A DNA stretch of 64,000 nucleotides from Dromiciops gliroides (GCF_019393635.1 NC_057862.1:266242441-266306440), one strand, 5' to 3'. Positions 1-15,100 are shown, counted from the first letter of the stretch. The notes: generated from the letters alone by a model not told the origin. Translations and numbers: made by a program.

Positions 1-58
1 TGTTGCCATTTAACTTGTCATAGTGAACCAAAATTTTTTTTTTCTTTTTCTTTCACAG

Positions 59-158
59 TATTTGAAGGATGTTAACTGCCCTTTCAAGATTCAAGAGCGA
101 CAAGAAACAATTGATTGGCTTCTTGGTTTAGCTGTTAGGCTTGAATATGGAGATAATG
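59..158 (+). CDS. RTRAF: RTRAF exon 3 (by human numbering)
   Basis: The acceptor is a T-rich tract ending in cacag and the donor is gtatga. The exon opens in phase 0 with [12 protein letters not shown] and ends LEYGDN plus one base. Compared with remembered human sequence, only conservative changes are seen (for example K for R and E for D). Confidence 0.95.
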
Positions 159-3100
159 GTATGATTTTTACCTGTGCTTTATATGTGCAATGATATCTTT
201 GATTAGGAAAAAACTCTTATCCACGGCCTCCCATCATTCCACCAGGGTATCCACCTGTGTGTTTTTAAAATATAGTTTAACTCCTTTTTATTTTAATCCT
301 TTTAAAAAAGCTGCAGTTCCCTTTCCTTTTTTTAGGTCTGTTTGGAAAAGCTTTTATTTCTTCCTTTCTTTGGTCTGACTGAGAAGTTTAAGGCTTTCTA
401 ACAGAAGAATAAAATCTTATTTTAAAAGAACCCTATTAGCAAAAGAAGTTCAAAGCACATTTCTCTTCAATATCTTTTTGGTCCTTAGATTTTCTAGACG
501 TACTTTGGTCTATTGGAATAGAAAGAATACTGGATTTTTTATAGTGAGAGAACCTGGGTTTGAATCCCACCGCTTTTACTTTTAGTCTTGGTGACCTTGG
601 GCAAGTTAGCCTCTCTGGGTCTTAGTTTATTTTCAGGAAGTTCAAGGTTCCTTACTGAAATCTGACTTACATTTCATTTGGAAACTGGTTAGGTCTTTGA
701 TAAAGATGAAACAAAAGGATTTCACAACAGGCTATTGTTTCTTTAGATTTAAGTACCAAAAGTTTTTCTGGTCAGGTAATACCAATGACTTCAGAATAGG
801 TCCTAATCACTAGGACGCTATAATACCATTTCCTTAATATTTAATAACATGTCTAAGAATGAATGAAGAGAATCCAGGTTGTGTGATGTGTTCATTAATG
901 GTGTGGTATGGTTTGTCTGGAGTGCATGAAGTGGAGAGAAGCAGCATGCATAGTGGTTAGAAAGCTGGCTTTCAAGTCAGGAATGACCATCTGGTTCAAG
1001 TTCTGCCTATGTGGAAAAAAAGTTAAACTCTCAGAGTTAGGTATGGCTAACTATACTATAAATTACAGAGAAAGGTGCATTGGCATAGAAGTGTTATATT
1101 GGCTTAGAGAGTTGCCTCACCTTAGTGTACTCTCTACCAGTGAAATCAAAGGTCTGTGTCCTGTCTATGCATGAACTGGAATAGTGTGTGAATGGTTAAT
1201 TGTACATTGCTTTACAACTTACATGATGCTGAGGATCATAAGAAAAGAATTCTGGACCTGGAACCAGGAGACCTGAGTTCAAATCATTCCTCAGGTACTT
1301 CATGACTATGGCAAGTCAAGTAAATCCATTTTCATCATCTTTACAAATGGGGACAATACTTGTAGTGTTGTAATTAAACAGTTTTCCCATTGTGTTACTC
1401 ATATGGCCATGATAATATATTGTTATGTCTGCAAGATTAAATAAGTAAATTGGGTCTGAAATATTCCCAGATAATTTAAGCTGCAAATAATACCCTTCCC
1501 CCCAAATGGAGAGGTACTTTGCAATAATAAATGGTGGTTTTATAATTCTTTATAGTTTGTAAGGCACTTTCCTCATAAGGTAGATAATGCAAATAGTAAT
1601 GTCACCAATGTGTACACATAAAGGAACTAATGTAATGCTCAGACAGTTTGACTTTTCAGGATCATGCTAATAACTAATAAGTATTTGAGCTGGTGTGATA
1701 CAATCCAGTTCTTTGATTCCAAATCTGTGTTGTATTGATTATTTAACTCTTACTTAGGTTTCTGATATCAAAAAGTTAAGTCTGGCCCAGTATGATACAA
1801 CTAGCATTTTCCCAAAGGCTTTCTTCTCACCTGAAACATGGTTTCATACCTAAAGATGACAATACTGCCTTAGGATTTGATTGGCCCTGGTTTTCTTGAT
1901 GCAGCCTCCTGATTATATTTGTTGTTCCTTCATTTTCTACCCCATTTGGGGTTTTCTACTTTTTTTTTTCCTGTTTAGAATTTTATTTTCCAAATTACAT
2001 GTAAAAACAAATTTTGACATCAATTTTTAAAAACTTTGTGTTCCAGCTTTTCTTCTTCCCTCCTCACCCCCCACCCCTAAGAACTCAAGCAATTCAATAT
2101 AAGTTATACATGAGTAGTTATGGAAAACATCTCCACATTAGCCAGGTTGTGAGAGAAAACAGACAAAAACAAAACTTCAGATTAAGGAACTATCAAAAAA
2201 ATATGCTTCAATCTGTTTTCAGATACCATCAGTTCTTTTTCTGTAGATGGATTGCAATTTTCATAAGTCCTTCAGAGTTATATTGGATCATTGCATTGCT
2301 GAAAATAACCACGTCCTTCCAAGCAGATCATCTTGCTCTATAGCTATTCTTTTGTATACAGTACATTTCACTCTGCTTCATGAAGTTCATGTAGATCTTT
2401 CCAGGTTTTTCTGATAGCATCCTGTTCATCATAACCTTTATATAGTACCTTAAATTTGACAAAGAATTTTCTTCACAATAGCCCAGCAAAGTAGGTACCA
2501 TACATTTTTCCATTATAATCAATCATCATAACTATTTCCCTCCATCCTATTCCCTTCCTATGATATTTACTCTATTTTTTATCTTCTTTTACCCTATTCT
2601 ATTGCTTCTGACTGCCCCCTCCCCCACTCTGCCCTCCCTTCTTTCATCCTTCCTTCCTTATCCTCTTCCCCATCTACTTTCCTGCAGGGTTAGATAGATT
2701 ACTCCTTCCAATTGGGTGTTTATGTTATTCCCTCCTTGAGCCAACTCTGATGAGATTTAAAGTCTTTGAGTTAATTCTGTGTTCTAAATTTTCTTCCTCC
2801 CTCCCTCCTCAATCTTCTCTATGAAATCAAACAATTCATTATGTCATACATGTGCAGTTCTGCAGAGTATCTTCACCTTCCTCAAAAGTGTTTTGCTTTT
2901 TACTGCTCCCTCCCCCAATCTGCCCTTCTTTTCTTCCCCTTCCCCTCCTCTCCCCTCCCCCCCACCCCCATTTGGGTTTTTTGTTTGGTTTTTTTTGGTG
3001 AGGCAATTGGGGTTAAGTGACTTGCCCAGGGTCACACAGCTAATAAGTGTTAAGTGTCCAAGGCCGGATTTGAACTCAGGCCCTCCTGAGTCCAGGGCCA

Positions 3101-6100
3101 GTGCTCTATCCGCTGCGCTACCTAGCTGCCCCATTTGGGGTTTTCTTGACAAAAATAGTGGAGTTTTTTGTCGTTTCCTTTTCCAGCTCATTTTACAGAT
3201 GAGGAAACTGAGGGAAAGTGTTGTTACTTGCCCAGGGACCCATAGCTAGTAAGTGTCTGAGACCGGATTTGAACTTATGAAGATGAATCTTCCTGACTCT
3301 AGACCTGGCACTTTTTCCACTATAACACCTAACTATCTTGCTTATGAGTATAGGCCTCTCAGATTTGATGGGTGCCTAAGACCATATGAATCACCATATC
3401 CTGAAGACCTGCTAATCAGATGTGACCTTGGGCAAGTTAGCCTCTCTGGGTCTTAGTTTTATCATCTGTATGGAAATTCCTTATTAAGGAAACCTAGTCA
3501 AGGGGGAAAGTACTCAAATGGTTATTTCTTCCACTGACCAAATTGAATCTTTAATTCAAAAAGCAGAATGTTTATGATGTTTCCTTAACAGATCTACCCA
3601 ATTAAAAGTGCTATTTCTATCTTACCATGCTTCCTTTACTTTTACATAAATGGGTTTGTGATGTTACAAATGCATTTGTGATTGGGAAATTCCTCCAGTT
3701 ATGGAAATTTCAGTCCATCTGTGCTTCCCTATCCTTAGTTGACTGTTGTCTGTAACCTCCCATAAGTTTTATGATGCAATGGTAAGGCAGATGGCAAAGG
3801 CCAGAGATCATATCTGTGCAGCAGCTGCCCAGGGGATGGGTCGGGTGGTGCTTTGACAGGGCAGATAAGAAACCATCTGATTTGCTAGTCCAGGGGCCAT
3901 AGTAGCAGGTCAGATGGTAAAGCTTGATTTTCCTTTGGGCACCTGGTACGATGGTGAAAGTCATTTGTATAGAGATCCAGTCCATGAGAGCCTTTGAGGT
4001 TGGCAAATGATAGGGTATGGACAAGAGAACAAAGTCCAGGACAGAAGAATGGGGAGAGGGAGAGATATGGGAGATTCCTCGGCAATTTTTCCATGAAAGT
4101 ACTTTATTTAGGAATGATGGTGATGATGACTATGATAATGACAACATCATTTATTTGGCTCCTATTATATGCCTGGCAGCACACTGAGTACTTTATAACT
4201 ATTACCTCATTTGATCCTCACAGCAGCCCTGGGGAGTAAATTATTATTATCCCCATTTTACAGTTTAGGAAACTAAGGCCAACAGAGAGTTAGTTGCCCA
4301 AGGTCATAGAGGTATTAAGTGTTTAAGATCACATTTGAACCCAAAATCTTCTTGACTGAAGACCTAGCTCTCTATCCACTGTGCCACCTGGATGTATATA
4401 GTCTTTCAAATATGTTGCTAATATTTTAATTTTTTTTGTTAACCTGGGATTTGATGGATAACTTGTTTTTTGAAATGTGAATTAGTGGCAAAAAGCTAGC
4501 TTAATTTTTTTTAAATCAGTTTAATTAAATTATTCATGGTAATAAATACATAGTTTTAAAATAATGTAAAGGGTTGGAAGTTGTAGAAAAAAAACAAATT
4601 ACTTTGTTAAATAAGAGGGGAAGGAAGAAATGGAACAAGCATTTATTAAGTGCCTGTTATGTGTCAAGCATTGTGCCTTTTTTCATTGTGCACTTTATAA
4701 ATATTATCTCATACTGGAAATCAAGGGAATGCCCATCAATTGGAGAATGGCTAAGCAAGCTGTGGTATATGATTGTGATGGAATATTATTATGATATAAG
4801 AAATGACAGGCAGAATCATTTCAGAAGGGCCTGGAAAGACTTATATGTACTGATGTATAGTGAAGTGAGAAGAACCAGAGAATGTTTGATGAAGAACTGA
4901 GAATGACTTTTTTTTTTGAGGGGCAGTGAGGGTTAAGTGACTTGCCCAGTGTCACACAGCTAGTAAGTGTCAAGTGTGTGAGGCCGTATTTGAACTCCAG
5001 TCCTCCTGAATCCAGGGCTGGCGCTTTAACCACTGTGCTACCTGGGTGCCCCCTATGAATGACTTTTAACTATTTTCAGCAATACAATGATCCAAGACAA
5101 TTCCAAAGAACTTACGATGAAACATACTATCCACCTCCAAAGAATGAACTGATATTGATTGAACACAGACTGAAGCATGCTATTTTTCATTTTCTTTCAA
5201 GTTTTTCTTTTATTTAAGTTTTCTTGTACAAAGTGACTAATATGGTAATGTTTTACATGATTGTATATATATAACCTATATCTGATTGATTATGGCTTCA
5301 GGGAGGGGAGAAGGGAGGGAGGGAAGGCAGAATAAAATTTGGAACTCAAAACTTGAAATAAAAATGTTCATCACTAAATCAATCAAACAAACAAATATTA
5401 TCTCATTTGATCCTCATAACAACCCTGTGAAGTAGGAACTATTAATATCCCCATTTTAGAATTGAGGAAACTGAAGTAGACAGCAGTAAGGTGATTTGAC
5501 CAAGGTCACACAGCTAGTAAGTGTCTGAGGCTGGATTTGAACTTAGGTGTTTCTGATTCAAGGTACAGTGCTTTATCCACATCACCTAGCCTAGAATTTG
5601 ATCTTATGTATTATGTCAATTAGAATGGCAAGAATGTAGTTCAAATTTTCACAACGTGAATTGTTTAATTAATTTATTCTTGAGTTACTAGCCATAGTCT
5701 GTAATATAGTGATGTTTGATGTGCATAGCCATTTCTTAAGACTCATACTTGGTAGTGGGAGGCAAATTTTTTTTTCATTTCCTTGAGAAGGTTGATATTT
5801 GAAAAATAATTTTATTAGAAATTTAAAATTATATTTCTACACTTTTTTTCTCTTAGAAAATCGTCTATTTGTGAACACTATAGTTTGCAGTGATGACTTA
5901 TTTTAGAATATTACATTTAAACATTCTTTTTCAAGTGATTAACATTCTAATTTGTAGTTCTAATGTTTAGGGCAGCATAAGTTATTATGTTTTTGAAGTA
6001 TTGAGATGTTTTGCTGTTTTGGTAAATAATATAATGGAAGTGTAGGGGAGAAACAACTTTTCTTTTGTTCAGGTAAAATTTTAGTGAAAGAAAATGGATG

Positions 6101-9100
6101 CAATTTTACTTAATTCTCCATTAAATAAATGTTTCTAGAATTTAGGAGGAGAAATATATGTTTTAAATTGAATTTATTTGTGAAATTTATGACCTTAATG
6201 TGTATTATGTTTTTAAGAGTAGGTAATTCACAGACAATTTCAACAAAATAGTGATTTTTGACAGAAGTGTATATAATTTATTAAGACACCTGGAATAGGG
6301 GCAGCTAGGTGGTGCAGTGGATAAAGCATCGGCTCTGGATTCAGGAGTACCTGAGTTCAAATCCGGCCTCAGACACTTGACACTTACTAGCTGTGTGACC
6401 CTGGGCAAGTCACTTAACCCCCCATTGCCCCACAAAACAAAACAAAAAAACCAAAAAAGAAGACACCTGGAATCAATTTGTGTGTTATCTGCTATCACAA
6501 TCAGAAGAACGCAACAGTACATAATACTATTAAACATCATGTTGATTCAAATCTTAAAGAAAAATATTCAAAAAAATTTTCAAAGACTTGAGAACTTGTT
6601 GCTAGGTAATTACTTGTTAATCTCTAAGCCTGAGCATGTAAATTCCTAGATGGGGATGTGTCTAGGAGTATGAGGATCCATAGCCCAATTCCCAAAGAGG
6701 CAAGGAGAGAAGGAAGTACCTAGCAGTGTTTATATTTCTGGATTTTCATCCTCCACTACATTGGTAAATAGGGCAGTATCATTGAGTCAGAAATGTACTT
6801 GTATGAATTCAGTGAAAAATGAAGTCAGTTACTGACTCAATTTAAATACTGTTTACATTTTTGGCATTAAAATACATGAATGGACTTAGTTTTATATCTC
6901 AAAAAACATTTAAGTATATCTGTGTATGTGTGGGGGGTGGAAGTGCCATGTTGATACCATTTACATTATGTTAGAAATGTATTAGTATGAGGTTGGACTC
7001 TAAAAAAAGTGCTGCCCACATGTCATTGAGAGGCTGTATATGAACGTTCCTTAGTGGGACTTTCAGTGAAACTGTTCTTGGACACAATCTATCTGATTCT
7101 GGTGGCACTGTTCATTTTGGATTAATTGAAATGTAAAGCTATACAATCTATCAGAATGTCTTCACCAGGCCATTTTGCAGCTTTTTTCTCAAGTCTTAGA
7201 GTCTATACAAATGTCTTTTGTGTGTAACTCATTTGTTGGCACATTTCAATATCATGCTTGTCAGAGCATGTTAGTGAAATTAGTGAAGTGTTGGCAATAA
7301 GTTCTGGTCAGTCAAATAGAAAGAGAAGAGCAAGAAGGAATGCTTAGATGAAAAAAATTAGAATGAAAATTAGAATGTTAACAAACAATGGCAACAGAGT
7401 GGTTGAGGTAAATGTTGAATAAATTGTAAATTCATTTAGTTTATCTACTCAGTAAAGTTATTTTAAGACTTATTAAAGTATTTAACATACCTGTCCCCCT
7501 TAACTTTTTTTTTTAGTGAGGCAATTGGGGTTAAGCGACTTGCCTAGGGTCACACAGCTAGTAAGTGTTAAGTGTCTGAGGCTGGATTTGAACTCAGGTA
7601 CTCCTGACTCCAGGGCCGGTGCTCTATCCACTGCGCCACCTAGCCGCCCCCCCCCTTAACTTTTATTTTCTCTAGGGTAATTTTTCATTTATTCTAAGTA
7701 AACTAATATGGCAGTAAAATTTAATTATTATGTTACTACATTACTACTCTTATGACCAATTAATTTATGCCCTTTCTTAATAGCTGACAAATACAAGGAT
7801 TCTACACCAGATAATGCTAAAAATCCTGATAATGCAGCTAAAAATGTAGAGCCACTGATAAATTTGGATGGTAAGTATACAACTGAGTCAATATTGTTTG
7901 ATGTTACTAAGTCATCTAAAATATTTTTTTGTTTTCTGTTATTTAGAATGAAATCTTTCATTTTAGGTTTATGTTAACAAATGAAGAATTCTTCAAATGG
8001 ATACAAAGTTGGTCTAGGATATTAAATATTTCTACTGAATTTCAGTCTTTTTTTTTTTTTAAATGCAATGGTTTTCTGAAATCTTATCCTTAGGATATTT
8101 CTTATTTCTTTAAGCTTCCATTCATTTTCCTTTCTCAGGATGATGTCTCAATTTGGAAGTAGGGAAAATTGTGTTTATTCTTTTTTTTTTTTTTTTTTGG
8201 TGAGGCAATTGGGGTTAAGTGACTTGCCCAGGGTCACACAGCTAGTAAGTGTTGAATGTCTGAGGCCGGATTTGAACTCAGGTACTCCTGAATCCAGGGC
8301 CGGTGCTCTATCCACTGCGCCATCTAGCTGCCCCTAATTGTGTTTATTCTTAAGTAAAATAAGTTGACTCACATGCAAATATATCTGACTTTTCTGAAGA
8401 AATTTTAAATAGATAAGCGTGATTTTAGAAGGAAAGACTTCCTTTTAAAAATCAACAACACCATAATAGGGGGCAGCTAGGTGGTGCAGTAGATAAAGCA
8501 CCAGCCCTGAGTTCAAATTTGACCTCAAACACTTGATGCTTACTAGCTGTGTGACCCTAGGGAAGTCACTTAACTCTCATTGCCCTGCAAAACAAACAAA
8601 CAAAAGCAGTAACACCATAATAATGTGATAGCAAGATTCCAATGCATTTAAAGGATTCTTCTCTGTAGACAACTTCATTACATAGCTATGTACATACATA
8701 GTATGCCTAGGATACCCAACTATAAGGGTCTTACTGACTGAGTTTTTTTTAAAAAAAGGATCAGTTTTATGGTGAATCTAAATGGTTACAAGAATACTCA
8801 GGGGTATTAATAGTAGACATTTTAAATTGATTTTTACTCTTTCTACTTGATTTATTCTATATTTTTCCTAAAAGGAAATGCAATTCTTGTGTTACATAGA
8901 TTAGAGGAGACTTAAAGAATGTATGCTTCATTAAAATTAGTGTATCATATACTGATTAATCATAAAACTATTCAAAGCATAAGTCTAAGCTAAGACAGAA
9001 TGCTTTTTTCTTTTTTCTTTCTTTTTTTTTTTTTTTGCTGGGCAATGAGGGTTAAGTGACTTGCCCAAGGTCACACAGCTAGCATGCTTAGGTATATATA

Positions 9101-12100
9101 TCAGATAGCTTTCACTGTTTCAGCCTCTTGCTACCTTTTAGTCAGTCTTTGCTTTTTACTATTTTTTGTTGTTTGCTTTAAATGAAGATTCTGATCAGTT
9201 AACTCATAAAAAATAATCTACCAGTGACTTGTTCTTTTTTACCTCTTTTTTATGAATCACCATTCCTTGTGAACTAATAAGTTTCTGGGGCTCTAAGAAG
9301 CTGCAGATTATATTTATGGTTTTGGAAAGAAGTATTAATGAAAATACTATGTTTTGTAGAAAAGGAATTACATGATAAAATCATTGTGAATAAAATTACT
9401 TACTAGACCTTTAGATTGAATGTATGAATATCATTGAAGACAAAACAAGTAGTTTTACCATCATATTTGTTGGTGCTGGGATTTTAATTTTGTGTGTTTG
9501 GGGAATTCTTGGGCAAGAAATTTTAGATTTTTTTTTCCTTAGCTTTCAGACAGGTAATAATCTAAATCTAAATTATACTTTCATAAATAAATATGACACC
9601 AACTTCTGTATGTATTTGTTTTACAGTGAATAATCCTGATTTTAAGGCAGGAGTAATGGCTTTAGCCAACCTTCTTCAGATCCAGCGCCATGATGATTAC
9701 TTGGTAATGCTTAAGGTCAGTTTATAGTCTTATATATAATATTATGAGAGAAGTATGGTGTGTATATTTCTTTTAAAAATGCCATATTTCTGCAAAGTAT
9801 GTGTGATGTTCTCTTTACTGAAATAAAATAGATATATAAAACAGATATGAAATTTTAAAAATATATATGCATACAAACACAAAACAAATTACACAGAGCA
9901 TTTTTTTAAATTAATAAAGTATTTTATTTTTTTTTCCCATTACATGTAAAGATAGTTCTCAACTTTTGTTTATACAAGCTTTCCAATTTCAGATTTTTCT
10001 CCCTCCCTCCCTTCCCTCCCCCCTCCCCTAGACAGCAGGTAATCTGATATAGGTTATATATATATATACACATAATAACATTAATCATATTTCTACATTA
10101 GTCATGTTATAAGTGAAAAATCAAAGCAATGATGAAAAACCTCAAAATAGAAAAAACAACAGCACCAAAAACAAAAGAAATAGTATGGTTCATTCAGCAT
10201 CTATACTCCAGTTTGGGGTTTTTTTGCTGGATTTGGAGATCCTCTTCTGTCATGAGTTCCCTGGAACTCTTCTGTACCATTGCATTGGTGAGAAGAATAT
10301 AGTCCATCACAGTAGATCAACAGTCACTGTTGATGATACTGTGTACAATGTTTTTCTGGTTCTGCTCATCTCACTCCTCATCAGCCCATGCAAGACCCTC
10401 CAGGTTTCTCTGAACTCCTCCTGCTCATCGTTTCTTACAGCACAATAGTATTCCATTGTATTCATATACCACAACTTGTCTAGCCATTCCCCAATTGATG
10501 GGCACCCCCTCAACTTCCAATTCCTTGCCACCACATAAAAAGCAACTATAAATATTTTTGTACATGTGGGTCCCTTTCCCCTTTCCATGATTTCTTTGGG
10601 AAAAAGACCCAAAAGTGGTATTGCTGGGTCAAAGGGTATGCAATTTCCTCACCCCCCCCCCAAAAAAAAAAGGAAAAAAAAAGAAAAAAAATCAAAGGAG
10701 ATGCAACAGCTTTATAGCCCTTTGGGCATAGTTCCAAATGGCTCTCAGAATGGTTGGATCAGTTCACAGCTCCACCAACAATGCATTAGTGCTCCAATTT
10801 TTCCACAGCTTCTCCAACATTTATTATTTTCCTCTTTTGTCATTTTAGCCAATCTGATAGGTGTCAGGTGGTACCTCAGAGTTGTTTTAATTTGTTTCTC
10901 TCTAATCAACAGTGATTTAGAGCATTTTTTCATATGGGAATAGATAGCTTTGATTTCTTCATCAGAAAACTGCCCGTTCATATCCTTTGACTATTTCTCA
11001 ATTGGGGAATGACTTGGATTCTTATAAATTTGATTTAGTTCCCTATATATTTTAGAAATGAGGCCTTTATCAGAAGTACTGGCCATAAAAATTGTTTCCC
11101 AGCTTTCTGCCTCACTTCTAATTTTGGATGCATTGCTTCTGTTTACACACAGCATTTTAAAATAACATACTTTGTATCTTGGAAATAAGACCACTAATCA
11201 GTAAATAAGATTTTCTGTGTATTAAAATAGGCATATTGGAGCCCTGAGATGAAATACTATTACATTTGTATTTTAGAACCTGTATTGTAGTGGGGTACCC
11301 AATCTGTGTCTTTAGGCTTTTTTTATGTTACCCTTTATAGTTTCATGCTTTGCCTGAAGAAAGTGTCATGAAAAAAATATATTATGTTCTTTGAAATAAC
11401 TAAACTTTTAAAAGGCATCTTTTAATAAATCAAAGTTAGAGGGAAAATATTTGCATAGCAACAACAGTTTTTGTGTTAAGGTGGGGATGAGGAACTCAAA
11501 CTACATATTGTAACCCTTTACTCTCTCTCTCTTTTTTTTTTTTTGCCGGGCATTAGGGGTTAAGTGACTTACCCAGGGTCACACAGCTAGTAAGTGTCAT
11601 GTGTCTGAGGCCGTATTTGAACTCAGGTCCTCCTGAATCCAGGGCTGGTGCTCTATCCACTGTGACACCTAGCTGCCCCATAACCCTTTACTCTTAACAT
11701 TGATGAATTCTGACTTGGTATTAGTATCTGACTAATACTAATACCTTGTACTACTAAGTCATAGAAAGGAAGGGATGACATGTAATATAATTTACCCATC
11801 TATGTAAAAAGAAAGATTAAAGTTTTTTTTTTAATCTCCTAGGCAATTCGCATTTTGGTTCAGGAACGCTTAACACAGGATGCAGTTTCCAAGGCAAATC
11901 AGACAAAAGAGGTATATGTGTTTCTCTAAACTGGAAATTAATTATTTTGGTAACAGTTTTAGATGTAGTAATAAGTAAATATCTTTATATATGTTTTGAG
12001 CACCTGCGGTAAAAGCTGTACTAGTTTTATATAGACACTGGAGTGCTGTTATTGAAGATTAGGGAGCCTACTACTATTCCTACATATTGTTGAGGTGGGT

Positions 12101-15100
12101 TGTGATTGTGTGCCCAAGTTGTAGCCATATTCCCTAATTTCTCTGTTTTTTAAGGAGACTGCTTATATGATTTTAATATTATTTGCATTATGATCCTCCA
12201 GTTCCCCAGATTGTTTTGTTTTGTGTGTGTGTGTGGTTTTTTTTGGTTTTTGTTTTGATGAGGCATTTGGGGTTAAGTGACTTGCCCAGGGTCACACAGC
12301 TAGTAAGTGTTAAGTGTCTGAGGCCAGATTTGAACTCAGGTGCTCCTGAATCCAGGGCCGGTGCTCTATCCACTGTGCCATCTAGCTGCCTCTCCCCAGA
12401 TTGTTTTAAGATTGTTTTGGTTGTAGCATCTTCCCTAGGAAATTTTGGGACTATGCCACCAAGGATTTAGATGTGATAGAGGCTATACTAGTTTTGTGTG
12501 GACAGCTAACATATGTTTATAGGCAGTGGGTTGTTTTTATCTATCTAGGTGTGTACGTTAATACTACCAAATGTGATGAGAATTCTAAAGTTTTTCAGAG
12601 TTGTTTTTCACCTTCTACAAATTGTTCTCCTAATTCTACTCACTTCATTTTGCATTAGTTCATAGAGACCTGTCCTGTTAATCTTTCTTTTTTCTTACTT
12701 TTTTTGGCAGGGCAATGAGGGTTAAGTGACTTGCCTAGGGTCACAAAGCTTGTAAGTGTCAAGTGTCTGAGGCTGGATTTGAACTTGGAGCCTCCTGAAT
12801 CCAGGGCTGGTGCTTTATCCACTGCATCACCTAGCTGCTCCTCATCTTTCTTATGGCACAATAATATTTCTTAAATTTATATATTGTCAACTGGACTTTT
12901 TCCAAAACTAGTCTCTAACCTATATATGGGTAGAGCTGCACAGAATAGTCCAGAGACAGATGAGTCAGGAATTAGAGAGAAAGTTTATTTTCTAAGTGAG
13001 GGAAAAGGCTTACCAACAAGGTGGAGCTATAGACACATGTGCTGGGGCCCCACCCATAGTGGGGGGACCTGAGGCAGTGTGGGGGGATCTCAATACTTAT
13101 ACTAGTGACTGCTCAGTGAGTTGTAGCCCTAACTATAAGAGAGCAGCAAGCATATGATAAGTTTGATTCACTGTAGGACGTTCCAACTTTGTCCAGTGTT
13201 TGTCTTTGATCAGAGAACACGTGGGTGGATTGTGTGACTAGCCCAGAGGATGAGATCATCTAGAGGGTGATCGCAAAGGATTGTTGTCCTTCCAAGCTCA
13301 GGGCATAACTTGCTTGCTAGGCCTTATCTCTGGAAATAGGGAATCTAAATTTGACTTTGTCAATATAATGCGGTTTATTTAGCTTCTTCCCACTGGAGTA
13401 CCACATCTTACTTTCCATTTTTTGGCTACCATAAATCTGCTAATCATATTTTTGTACATAAAAATCCTTTTCCTCTTTGAAGAATAAGCCTAGGAATGAT
13501 TTGGCTGAGTCAAAGGGTATGCTTTCCAGAGTGACCAATTCATGGGTCAGCTAGGTGGTTCCATGGATGGAATACTGGCCCTGGAGTCAGGAGCACCCAA
13601 GTTCAAATCTTACCTCAGACACTATGTGACCTTGCTCAAATCACTTAACTCCAATTGCCTTAAACATCTGGGGTCATCTTCAGTCCTCCTGATATATATC
13701 TTGACACTGGACCCAGATGGCTGTGGAGGAGAGAGTGAAGTTGGTGACCTTGTACAGCCCTCCCTCACTTAAATCCAATTCAGTGCATGTCATGACATTA
13801 CCCTGATGTCATGGTCTTCTTCCAGGATGAAGGACACACAACAGCAACAATAATAGACCAATTCATAGTTCCATCAACAGTTCACTGGAGCAAAGCTTCT
13901 TAAACTATGGGTCATGACTCCATATGGGGTCATGTAACTGAATGAAGGGTTACAAAAAATTTGGCAACAGTAAAAGGGTTATGTATACCTATTTTATACC
14001 TATGTAATTTCTTGGGCAAAAAGGGGTCATGAGTGGAAAAAGTTTAAGAAGTCCTGCATTAGGGTACCTATTTTCCCACAATCCCCCTCCCCCATTTGCC
14101 ATTTTCCTCTTTTGTCATCTTTGCCAGTCTGATACCTGTGAGTTGAATTGCTTTAATTTACATTTTCATTTATAATTGAATTACATCTGAGTGGCTTTCA
14201 TTTAGCCTTTTCCAATTATTAGAGATTTAAGGATATTTTTTCATGTGATTGACATTCATATCCTTTGATTATCTATTGAGGAATGACTCCAAGTGTAAAA
14301 TTGAATCAGTTCCTTATATATCTTGGCTATGAATGTTTTATCAGAGAACTTGGTTTTTCATCTTGTTATCTGTTTTCATTCTAATTTTTACTATAATAAA
14401 TTTGTTAGTTCAAAAACCTTTTAAATTTTCAATAAACAAAATTGACTATTTAATCTTACATTTTTCTTCCTATAACTTGTTTAGCTATAGATCTAATTTG
14501 TTTTTTATGTGACTTTTAAAATTTAGGTCATGTATCCATTTGGGGTTTATCTTAGTAAATAGTGTGAAATGTTGGTCTAAATCTAATTTCTGCCTGACTA
14601 CTGCCAGTTTTCTCAGCAGTTTATGTCAAATTCTTCCAGTAACTGTGGTCTTTGGGTTAATCTAACACTATGCTATTGTACGTGTATAGTGTGTATATAA
14701 TCTGTTCCATTGATCGTTTCCTTTTTGTTAACCAGTAATAAATAATTTTTAAAAATTTTATTTTTAATTTATGAAATAATACAAGCATTTCTATAACATA
14801 GTATAAAAAAGATGATTGTACGTGAAGTTTCAAACAACTTGCTCTTCCTTTCAAATATACAGCAAAATTATCATGTAAATTTCTTTTTTCACACACAAAT
14901 AGGTGTGTGTACATATATGCATGTGTTTATGTGCGTATGTAAAATTATTCAATATGTACTTTTATTTATCATTTCTTTCACTGGATGAAAATAGCATCTT
15001 TCTTCAAATGTCCTTTATAGTTAATTTGGGCGTTTTTGTTTTTCCCATTTATTTAAAATTTTATTTTTTCCCAAATTACATGTAAAAACAATTTTTAACA

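Larger units (their letters stand above)
4630..5590 (-). repeat. MIR/THER1-type SINE split by an L1 insertion
   Basis: The left part (4,630-4,712) and right part (5,393-5,590) join at the phrase aaatattatctcat, which is present on both sides as a 14-bp target-site duplication. Confidence 0.75.
12843..14745 (-). repeat. Old L1, antisense, carrying three later insertions
   Basis: L1 phrases run across the region: cttatggcacaataatattt, gtcaaagggtatgc, ccattttcctcttttgtcat and tattgaggaatgactcc. They are interrupted by an unclassified segment (about 12,905-13,385), a long CORE-SINE (13,538-13,862) and a hAT-type element (13,891-14,056). Confidence 0.7.
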
